Shown piece by piece: positions 1 to 5,236 of a stretch of 5,236 bases of DNA. This DNA comes from Candidatus Omnitrophota bacterium (GTDB lineage Bacteria; Omnitrophota; Koll11; Aquiviventales; Aquiviventaceae). A program made the position numbers and the translations under genes. The DNA is taken from NCBI GenBank assembly GCA_023247285.1, contig JAHFGU010000118.1:1-5236 (forward strand), given 5' to 3'. Under the pieces are notes generated by a model. It ran no database searches and had not been told where the DNA came from. It worked only from the letters and a program-made list of their open reading frames with translations. Every line of letters begins with the position of its first letter. The stretch's first letter is position 1.

Positions 1-1154
1 CGGTGGGGAAATCCGCCCAGTTCCCGCTGCATGTCTGGCTGCCGGACGCGATGGAAGGCCCCACGCCGGTGTCGGCGCTCATCCACGCCGCGACGATGGT
101 CGCGGCCGGCGTCTACCTGCTGTGCCGCGCCTTCTGGCTCTTCGAGGGGCTGCCGGATGTGCTGACGGTGATCACGTGGGTGGGCGCTGCCACAGCGTTC
201 CTGTCTGCGTGCCTGGCGCTCGTCGAGAATGACCTGAAGCGCATCCTCGCGTATTCGACGCTCAGCCAGCTCGGCTACATGGTGATGGCGCTGGGCCTCG
301 GGGGCCGCGTGGCCGGCATGTACCACCTGACCACGCACGCCTTCTTCAAGGCGCTGCTCTTTCTCGCCGCCGGCAGCGTGATCCATGGGACGCACGAGCA
401 GGATATCTGGGAGCTCGGCGGGCTGCGGCGCTCGATGCCGTGGACGTCGCTCGCGTTTCTCGTCGGGGCGCTGGCGCTTGCCGGGTTCCCCGGCTTGAGC
501 GGGTTCTTCAGCAAGGATGAGATCCTGACGCTCGCGCACGAGCACGGCCCGGCGCTCTACTGGCTGGCAACACTCACCGCCGGGCTCACGGCTTTCTACA
601 TCGCGCGGGCGTGGTTCGTGGCGTTTGCCGGCAGCCCGCGCGGCCGTAGCACCGCGCACCCCCACGAATCGCCGCCGGTCATGCTCATGCCGCTCTATCT
701 GCTCGCGGCCCTCTCCATCGCAGGCGGCTACCTCGGCATCCCGCATCTTCTCGGACAGGCGCAGGGAGAGCTGCACGCCGGCGTGGCGGCGGTCTCCACC
801 GCGGTCGTCATGACTGGGATCGGCCTGGCCTGGCTCATCTATCAGCGGCGCGCCCTCTCCGCGCAGCAGATTGTCCACGCGCTGGCGCTGCCCTATACGT
901 TTCTGCAGCGGCGCTATTACATCGACGAGCTCTACGCGTGGTACGTGGCCCAGGTACAGCAGCGGCTCGTCGCCGGCGCGTGCGCCTGGGTGGAGCGGCG
1001 CATCATCATCGGCATCCTCGTGAACGGCACCGCGCGGATCACGCAGGCCGCCGGCCGCGCCCTCCGCTTGCTGCAGACCGGCAAGGTGCAGGCGTATGTG
1101 CTGGCTTTTCTCTTGGGTGTGGCCTGGATGCTGACAGCCGCGGCCAGACGCTGA
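1..1154 (+). CDS. nuoL: NADH-quinone oxidoreductase subunit L, C-terminal part (5' end outside window)
   Basis: NuoL is the distal antiporter-like subunit of complex I and helps pump protons across the cytoplasmic membrane as NADH reduces quinone. The 383 complete codons visible start in the TM7 signature GKSAQFPLHVWLPDAMEGP and match E. coli NuoL from about residue 227 to the end, so about 225 residues are missing on the left. Expected functional residues are present (window numbering; E. coli in brackets): K3 (K229), H28 (H254), K79 (K305), H108 and H112 (H334, H338), K116 (K342), and K171-D172 in FFSKDEIL (K399-D400). About nine hydrophobic segments follow. Near the C-terminus, residues about 303-360 (YYIDELY onward) fit the long lateral amphipathic helix, and 362-380 the final anchor helix. 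The segment after FFSKDEIL is as long as in E. coli. The GTG at 3-5 is an internal valine, not a start. The stop TGA (1152-1154) shares its A with the nuoM ATG. Confidence 0.97.
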   Translation, partial: VGKSAQFPLHVWLPDAMEGPTPVSALIHAATMVAAGVYLLCRAFWLFEGLPDVLTVITWVGAATAFLSACLALVENDLKRILAYSTLSQLGYMVMALGLGGRVAGMYHLTTHAFFKALLFLAAGSVIHGTHEQDIWELGGLRRSMPWTSLAFLVGALALAGFPGLSGFFSKDEILTLAHEHGPALYWLATLTAGLTAFYIARAWFVAFAGSPRGRSTAHPHESPPVMLMPLYLLAALSIAGGYLGIPHLLGQAQGELHAGVAAVSTAVVMTGIGLAWLIYQRRALSAQQIVHALALPYTFLQRRYYIDELYAWYVAQVQQRLVAGACAWVERRIIIGILVNGTARITQAAGRALRLLQTGKVQAYVLAFLLGVAWMLTAAARR

Positions 1155-2737
1155 TGCCTGCCTGGACCCTCATCATCCTGCTGGCCCCAGCCGTCGGCGC
1201 CCTGGCTGTGTGCGCGGTGCCGGCGGGCCGCGACGCCTTGGCCCGCCGCATCGCGGTGGCGGCGACCGGCATCTCCCTGCTCGGCGCGCTCGTCATGGCG
1301 GCGACGTACGACACCGCGCTCGGCGGCTACCAGCACGCGATCCAGATGCCCTGGATCCCGTCGCTGGGCATCGGGCTGCACCTGGGCGTTGACGGCATCA
1401 GCGCGATCCTGGTGCTCCTGCACGCGTTCTGCGCCTTCACCGGCGTGCTGATTTCGTACGGGATCCGCGACCGCGTCAAGGAGTACTTCGTCTTCTACCT
1501 CCTCCTCATCACCGGCGTCTTCGGCGTGTTTCTGTCGCTGGACCTCTTCTTCTTCTATTTTTTCTACGAGATGGCGGTCATCCCCATGTACCCCCTCATC
1601 GGGATCTGGGGCAGCGACGTGAAGGAGGAGGGCCGGGTCCGCTTCAGCAAGGAATACGCGACGATGAAGCTGACGATCTATCTGACCCTCGGCGCGGTGA
1701 TCGCGCTGATCGGCCTGCTGTGGCTCTACGTGAGCTCCGGGGCCGGCACCTTCGACCTGGTCGGGCTCGAGCGCGCCCTGGCCGCGCGGCCGCTGAGCGC
1801 CCAGGCGCAGTGGACGATCTTCCCGCTGCTGGCGATCGGGTTCGGCGTGATCGCGCCGATGTGGCCGTTGCATAGCTGGTCGCCGATCGGCCATGCCGCA
1901 GCCCCCTCGCCGGTGAGCATGCTGCACGCCGGCGTGCTGATGAAGCTCGGCTCGTACGCGATCATCCGGCTGGCGATCGGCTTGCTGCCCGCGGGCGCGC
2001 AGATGTGGATGCCCTGGATCGCGGCCCTGTGCGTCATGAACATCCTCTACGGCGGCTTCGTCGCGATGGCGCAGCGAGACCTGAAGCTCATCATCGGGTA
2101 CTCGTCCTCGAGCCACATGGGCTACGTGCTGCTGGGCATCGCGTGTCTAACCCCGCTGGGCCTCACCGGCGCGGTATTGCTCATGTTCGCGCACGGCCTG
2201 ATGACCGCGCTGGCCTTCGCCCTCGTCGGCCATGTCTACGACCAGGCGCACACGCGCGAGCTGCCGGCACTAGGCGGGCTGGCGCAGCGGCTGCCGTTCA
2301 TCGCCGCCTGCGGGGTCATCGCCGCCATGGCCTCCAGCGGCCTGCCCGGCTTCGCCAACTTCGTCGCCGAGCTGCTCGTCTTCCTCGGCGGGTGGGACGC
2401 GTATCCGGTCCAGACCGTCTGCGGGATTTTTGGCGTGGTGCTCACCGCCGTGTACATGCTGCGGCTGGTGCGCGGGGTGTTCTTCGGCGAGGCCAAGCCT
2501 GCCTACGCGCATGTGCAGGACGCGGCGACGGCGTTCGCGCGGCTGCCCTACGTGATCCTGATTGCGGTCTTGCTCGTCACCGGCTGTTGGCCCGGGCCGC
2601 TGGTCCGCCTGGCCGATGCCGGCACCCGCCGGTTCCTTGAGCGCGTTGCCCCGACCAACTCCGGCTGGGTCGACGCTCCGGTGCGAGGCCGGTCGGTGTC
2701 GGCGCGGGCAGAGGTCGCGGTGGAGGTCCGGCGATGA
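1154..2737 (+). CDS. nuoM: NADH-quinone oxidoreductase subunit M (variant lacking the TM7 lysine)
   Basis: NuoM is the middle antiporter-like, proton-pumping subunit of complex I. The product is 527 residues (E. coli NuoM 509) with about 14 membrane segments. The ATG at 1154 is chosen because it overlaps the nuoL stop (TGATG) and opens directly into a typical first helix (MPAWTLIILLAPAVGAL). The frame stays open upstream to 938, but that stretch is the shadow of nuoL. No clear Shine-Dalgarno is seen, so translation is probably coupled to nuoL. Conserved residues (E. coli in brackets): E139 in FFYEMAVIPMY (E144), K172 (K173), K264 (K265), K311 in the RDLKLIIGYSSSSHMGY block with H321 (H322), H347 (H348), E406 in ANFVAELLV (E407). 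Odd points: the TM7 lysine (K234) is I233, the WLPDAH motif reads WSPIGH, and H258 follows in TM8. The last 30 or so residues form a polar, Arg-containing tail. The frame is intact, so this looks like a functional variant rather than a broken gene. Confidence 0.96.
   Translation: MPAWTLIILLAPAVGALAVCAVPAGRDALARRIAVAATGISLLGALVMAATYDTALGGYQHAIQMPWIPSLGIGLHLGVDGISAILVLLHAFCAFTGVLISYGIRDRVKEYFVFYLLLITGVFGVFLSLDLFFFYFFYEMAVIPMYPLIGIWGSDVKEEGRVRFSKEYATMKLTIYLTLGAVIALIGLLWLYVSSGAGTFDLVGLERALAARPLSAQAQWTIFPLLAIGFGVIAPMWPLHSWSPIGHAAAPSPVSMLHAGVLMKLGSYAIIRLAIGLLPAGAQMWMPWIAALCVMNILYGGFVAMAQRDLKLIIGYSSSSHMGYVLLGIACLTPLGLTGAVLLMFAHGLMTALAFALVGHVYDQAHTRELPALGGLAQRLPFIAACGVIAAMASSGLPGFANFVAELLVFLGGWDAYPVQTVCGIFGVVLTAVYMLRLVRGVFFGEAKPAYAHVQDAATAFARLPYVILIAVLLVTGCWPGPLVRLADAGTRRFLERVAPTNSGWVDAPVRGRSVSARAEVAVEVRR
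2722..2726 (+). promoter_or_regulatory. Ribosome binding site for nuoN (GGAGG)
   Basis: A GGAGG Shine-Dalgarno core lies inside the last codons of nuoM, with 7 bases between it and the ATG of nuoN at 2734. Its position supports that ATG, which overlaps the nuoM stop as ATGA, and gives nuoN its own initiation signal besides coupling. Confidence 0.75.
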
Positions 2738-4155
2738 GCGCTTGGGGCGGGCTCGCGGTGGAGCTCACCGCCTGCGGCTGGATCCTTGCCCTCCTCGCTG
2801 GCGCGATGGCGCTGCCACGGGCCCGCGCCGGGCTGCTCTGGTGGCTGGCGATGGCCGGCGTTGCCGCGTGCGGCGTGGCACTCGCCTTCCAGCACGCGGC
2901 AGGCGGAGGGGCGGAGCTGTTCAACATGTTCAGCGCGGACGGCTTCGCCCGCTACTTCAAGGCGCTGTTCCTCGTCACGGCCGCGGTCGTGCTCGTCATG
3001 ATGCGCGCGTTCCAGGCCCGGCTGCCAGGCGGCGCGGGCGCCTTCTACCTGCTGCTCTTCACCGCCGTGCTGGGCACGCTGGTGCTGGCGTCGGTGCAGG
3101 AGCTGCTGCTCCTGTTCCTCGGCCTGGAGCTGCTCACCTTCTCGCTCTACATCATGGCCGCGTATCTCTGGACCGATGCGCGCGCCGTCGAAGCGGGCAT
3201 GAAGTACCTGATTCTCGGCTCGGTCTCTTCCGGGTTCCTGGTGTACGGCATCGCGCTCCTCTACGGGGCCGCCGGCACCACCCACTTCGCCGGCATCGCG
3301 GCCGCGCTCTCGCGCCCGGACGCGCCCGCAGCCGGGATCGCCGGCGCGTGGCTCGTGCTCGCGGGGCTCGGCTTCAAGGTCGCGGCCGTGCCGTTCCAAT
3401 TCTGGGTGCCGGATGTCTACGAAGGCGCGCCGACGCCGGTCGTCGCGTTCCTGTCGGTTGGCTCGAAGGCCGCCGGCATCGTCGCGATGATCCGCCTGCT
3501 CTTCGGCGCCCTCTTACCGTTGCAGCCGCTCTGGGGGGCGGTGCTGGCCGCGCTCTCGGCCGCGACGCTGATCTACGGGAACCTCGGCGCCATCCCGCAA
3601 ACCAACATCAAGCGGCTGCTGGGATACTCGTCGATCGGGCACGCCGGCTACCTGCTGATGGGGCTCTCGACCGGCACGCTCGCCGGCGCGCAGGCCGTCG
3701 GCTTCTACCTGCTGGCCTACCTGGTGAGCAACCTCGCCGTCTTCCTCGCCGTCGTCGTGGCGTCGGAGGCGCTGGGCGGGGACCGGCTGGACGACTACCG
3801 GGGGCTGTCGAAGCGCTCGCCGCTGCTGGCCGCAGCGCTGTTCGCCGGGCTGCTCTCGCTGGCCGGGGTGCCGCCGCTGGCCGGGTTTGTCGGGAAACTG
3901 CTCGTGCTGCTGCGGACGGTGGAAAGCGGGCGCCTGTGGCTGGCGGCGATCGGCGCGGCCAACGTGGCGGTGTCGCTCTACTACTACTTGATGGTCATCA
4001 AGCGGATGTACATCGATCCGCCGTCCAACCCAGCGCCCATCCGCGTCTCCGCGCTTTCCAGCGCGACGCTGGTCGCCTTGCTGCTCGCGATCCTCGCAAT
4101 CGGCATCATCCAGCAGCCGTTCCTGGCCGCCGTCCCGTCCCCGCTTCACCCGTAA
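2734..4155 (+). CDS. nuoN: NADH-quinone oxidoreductase subunit N
   Basis: NuoN is the antiporter-like complex I subunit closest to the peripheral arm, coupling quinone reduction to proton translocation. The product is 473 residues, close to E. coli NuoN (485), with about 14 membrane segments. Family blocks in order: LGLELLTFSLYIMAAY (129-144), the MKYLILGSVSSGFLVYG stretch (156-172), GLGFKVAAVPFQFWVPDVYE (211-230), GAPTPVVAFLSVGSKAAG (231-248), QTNIKRLLGYSSIGHAGY (289-306), SLAGVPPLAGFVGKL (375-389) and the SLYYYL motif (414-419). Ionisable residues expected from E. coli are all present: E132 (E133), K157 (K158), K215 (K217), K245 (K247), H303 (H305) and K388 (K395). The start is set by the ATGA overlap with nuoM and an upstream GGAGG. 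The stop TAA is at 4153-4155, and the last 50 bases are also coding on the opposite strand. It appears to be the last gene of the nuo operon, which agrees with the usual L-M-N order. Confidence 0.97.
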   Translation: MSAWGGLAVELTACGWILALLAGAMALPRARAGLLWWLAMAGVAACGVALAFQHAAGGGAELFNMFSADGFARYFKALFLVTAAVVLVMMRAFQARLPGGAGAFYLLLFTAVLGTLVLASVQELLLLFLGLELLTFSLYIMAAYLWTDARAVEAGMKYLILGSVSSGFLVYGIALLYGAAGTTHFAGIAAALSRPDAPAAGIAGAWLVLAGLGFKVAAVPFQFWVPDVYEGAPTPVVAFLSVGSKAAGIVAMIRLLFGALLPLQPLWGAVLAALSAATLIYGNLGAIPQTNIKRLLGYSSIGHAGYLLMGLSTGTLAGAQAVGFYLLAYLVSNLAVFLAVVVASEALGGDRLDDYRGLSKRSPLLAAALFAGLLSLAGVPPLAGFVGKLLVLLRTVESGRLWLAAIGAANVAVSLYYYLMVIKRMYIDPPSNPAPIRVSALSSATLVALLLAILAIGIIQQPFLAAVPSPLHP

Positions 4156-5101
4156 GCGCGCCGCCATCCGTCCCCACTGAACAGTCCACAACCACCGGCA
4201 GGTGGTCCGAACCGATCGCAGGCCCGATGTGTCGACGGTGCACCACCACCCCGGGCGAAACGAGGCAATGGTCGATGGGAATGCGCAGCGGCGGCCAGAG
4301 AAACGCCGGCCAGGTCGGCTGGATGCCGAAGCCCTCGCGGCTGTCCCGCAGCCCCGCCGTCCGGATCAGCGCTGAAAACAGCGGGGACCACGGCGAGAGG
4401 TTAAGATCCCCGATGAGGAGCAGCGGGGCGTCGTGGCCGGCGGCGTGCCGCGCCACCGCGAGGAGCTGGTCGTTGCGCAGCGCGAAATGGCGAGGGCCCA
4501 TCGGCGAATACGGGTGTGTGCCCAGCACGGACAGGCGGAAGCCGTTCACGCGGACGGCGGCCTGGATGGAAGGAAACCCGGCCTCGCCCAGCGCCAGCAC
4601 CTGCACCTCCTCGAGCGGCAAGCGGCTGAGCAGCGCCATGCCGTGGCCGTCGGCGCGGACCGCGTTGACGACGTGGGGATAATCCGGCAAGGCTGCGCGC
4701 AGCGCATCCACCCAGCCCTGGGTGGCCTCGACGAGCAGCGCGAGATCCGGCTGTGCCTGGCGGATGAAGGCCGCGCCCCGGAGGTACGCGTGATTGCGGT
4801 AGAAGACGTTCAGCACCGCCACGCGCAGCATCTGGCGCGGCGGGTCGGCCGGCCGTGGCGCGCGAGTCGCGACTGACGCGGCCAGTGCTGTCCCGCACAC
4901 CGCCGCCACCCCGGCAACCGCCCATGCGCCGCCGGCGGCGAATCCCGCGGCTGCCAGCAGCAGCAATCCCGTGTACTGGAGGCGAAAGTGGCTGAAGAGC
5001 TCGCAGGGCCACCACCGCCGTCCCAGCGAGCCGGCGGTCATCCCGAAAACAGCGAGGGCTGCCATCGTGCCCGGCAGCCCGACGCGCGCCCAGGCGATCA
5101 T
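4106..5101 (-). CDS. Membrane-anchored endonuclease/exonuclease/phosphatase (EEP) family protein
   Basis: The product is 331 residues. The N-terminal part (about 1-80) is hydrophobic with likely membrane segments near 10-28 and 44-78, the first followed by the polar stretch RRWWPCELFSHFRLQY (28-43), a layout common in membrane-bound EEP proteins. The catalytic domain (about 91-308) has the family's metal-dependent phosphodiesterase residues: N98 (VAVLNVF), E125 (LLVEAT), H196 (GTHPYSP), D232 and N234 (GDLNLSPWSP), D277-H278 (RIPIDH) and D299-H300 (GSDHLPVVVD). The active site therefore looks complete. The family cuts phosphodiester or phosphomonoester bonds in nucleic acids, phospholipids or inositol phosphates; the substrate cannot be told from sequence. 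The domain probably lies outside the membrane plane, but its side is not certain. The ATG at 5101 lies 6 bases after the preceding gene's stop; no good Shine-Dalgarno precedes it, and M13 is a possible alternative start. The last 16 or so residues form a Gly/Ala/Arg-rich tail lying within the overlap with nuoN. Confidence 0.88.
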   Translation of the reverse strand: MIAWARVGLPGTMAALAVFGMTAGSLGRRWWPCELFSHFRLQYTGLLLLAAAGFAAGGAWAVAGVAAVCGTALAASVATRAPRPADPPRQMLRVAVLNVFYRNHAYLRGAAFIRQAQPDLALLVEATQGWVDALRAALPDYPHVVNAVRADGHGMALLSRLPLEEVQVLALGEAGFPSIQAAVRVNGFRLSVLGTHPYSPMGPRHFALRNDQLLAVARHAAGHDAPLLLIGDLNLSPWSPLFSALIRTAGLRDSREGFGIQPTWPAFLWPPLRIPIDHCLVSPGVVVHRRHIGPAIGSDHLPVVVDCSVGTDGGALTGEAGTGRRPGTAAG

Positions 5102-5107
5102 CGCCGG

Positions 5108-5236
5108 TCAGCCGACGTTGCGCACCTCGGAGGTTCGGAAGATCTCGGCGAGGAACGCGGCCATCGCCTCCCAAGACTGCCGGTCGGCTTCCGCGTTGTA
5201 GGCCATGCCGGTCGATGGGTCATCGCCCGCCTCGCG
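5108..5236 (-). CDS. C-terminal fragment, possibly dienelactone hydrolase-type alpha/beta hydrolase
   Basis: An open frame enters from the right edge and runs for 42 codons to a TGA at 5110-5108, 6 bases upstream of the EEP gene start. The end of the protein reads AYNAEADRQSWEAMAAFLAE followed by IF and a short polar tail. The pattern of Tyr-Asn, a small-residue helix, Trp and a final Phe/Leu-rich helix resembles the C-terminal helix of dienelactone hydrolase family proteins, where it follows the catalytic histidine loop. That histidine would lie just outside the window, so no catalytic residue can be seen. The coding call rests on the sensible helical end and the close same-strand spacing to the next gene. 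The family assignment is an inference from a short tail, and another alpha/beta hydrolase or an unrelated protein is possible. Confidence 0.45.
   Translation of the reverse strand, partial: REAGDDPSTGMAYNAEADRQSWEAMAAFLAEIFRTSEVRNVG

Noticed and set aside
3..5. GTG as a possible start codon of the nuoL frame
   Set aside because: It falls inside the TM7 signature GKSAQFPLH, where family members have a valine; a NuoL starting here would lack its first seven helices. The gene is cut by the window edge.
938..1153. In-frame 72-codon N-terminal extension of nuoM
   Set aside because: It overlaps conserved nuoL sequence, reads as an Arg/His-rich low-complexity peptide typical of a GC-rich shadow frame, and the ATG at 1154 gives a normal NuoM N-terminus with a TGATG junction.
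1544..1570. Pyrimidine-rich run (CTCTTCTTCTTC...) in nuoM
   Set aside because: It simply encodes the Phe/Tyr-rich TM5 segment LFFFYFFYE before the conserved glutamate, a composition normal for this helix.
932..2116. 394-codon minus-strand open frame opposite nuoL/nuoM, and a similar 283-codon one at 2548-3399
   Set aside because: Both are rich in Arg, His, Asp, Gln and Glu without recognisable motifs, as expected for the antisense of GC-rich membrane protein genes.
4191..4206. Perfect inverted repeat ACCACC-GGCA-GGTGGT 36 bp past the nuoN stop, a possible terminator hairpin
   Set aside because: The stem is only 6 bp and no T-run follows on either strand. The bases encode the conserved SDHLPVV motif of the EEP protein, which explains the sequence.
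2562..4682. Very long open frame (706 codons) on the plus strand across nuoN and the EEP gene
   Set aside because: Its translation is Arg/Ala/Gly-rich with no domain or membrane pattern, and it lies out of frame over two well-supported genes. Long stop-free shadows are expected at this GC content.
4433..4876. Plus-strand open frames inside the EEP gene (also 4971-5201)
   Set aside because: The minus-strand frame carries a complete set of EEP catalytic motifs across this region; the plus-strand translations show no domain and no plausible initiation context.

Overview
This is a GC-rich window (roughly two-thirds G+C by eye, with strongly G/C-ending codons) from a bacterial chromosome or metagenomic contig. 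It carries the 3' end of a respiratory complex I (NADH:quinone oxidoreductase, nuo) operon running left to right. A short convergent gene pair meets it on the opposite strand. Single-frame operon genes, GTG/ATG starts and tightly overlapping reading frames all say bacterium. The GC content and the unusual NuoM would fit an uncultured high-GC lineage (for example Methylomirabilota/Rokubacteria-like, Nitrospirota or Acidobacteriota relatives), but that placement is a guess.

Layout. Bases 1-1154 (+) hold the C-terminal 383 residues of NuoL, whose 5' end lies outside the window. Bases 1154-2737 (+) are NuoM and 2734-4155 (+) are NuoN. The joints are TGATG (nuoL/nuoM, one shared base) and ATGA (nuoM/nuoN, four shared bases), so the three genes are almost certainly one transcript with coupled translation. 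Bases 4106-5101 (-) encode a membrane-anchored endonuclease/exonuclease/phosphatase (EEP) fold protein. Its 3' end overlaps the end of nuoN tail to tail by 50 bp. Upstream of it on the same strand, bases 5108-5236 hold the last 42 codons of another gene, possibly an alpha/beta hydrolase of the dienelactone hydrolase type. There is no gene-free stretch over 300 bases; the longest non-coding gap is 6 bp. I saw no RNA genes, CRISPR arrays, insertion sequences or convincing terminators.

How the genes work together. NuoL, NuoM and NuoN are the three antiporter-like, proton-pumping membrane subunits of complex I. NuoL and NuoN keep all the ionisable residues expected from the E. coli subunits. NuoM keeps the TM5 glutamate, the TM8 lysine, the central-axis lysine and histidines and the TM12 glutamate. 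It has lost the otherwise hallmark TM7 lysine (E. coli Lys234), which is isoleucine here, and the usual W-L-P-D-A-H motif reads W-S-P-I-G-H. This is the most interesting feature of the window. I do not see a novel multi-gene system here; apart from NuoM the region looks ordinary.
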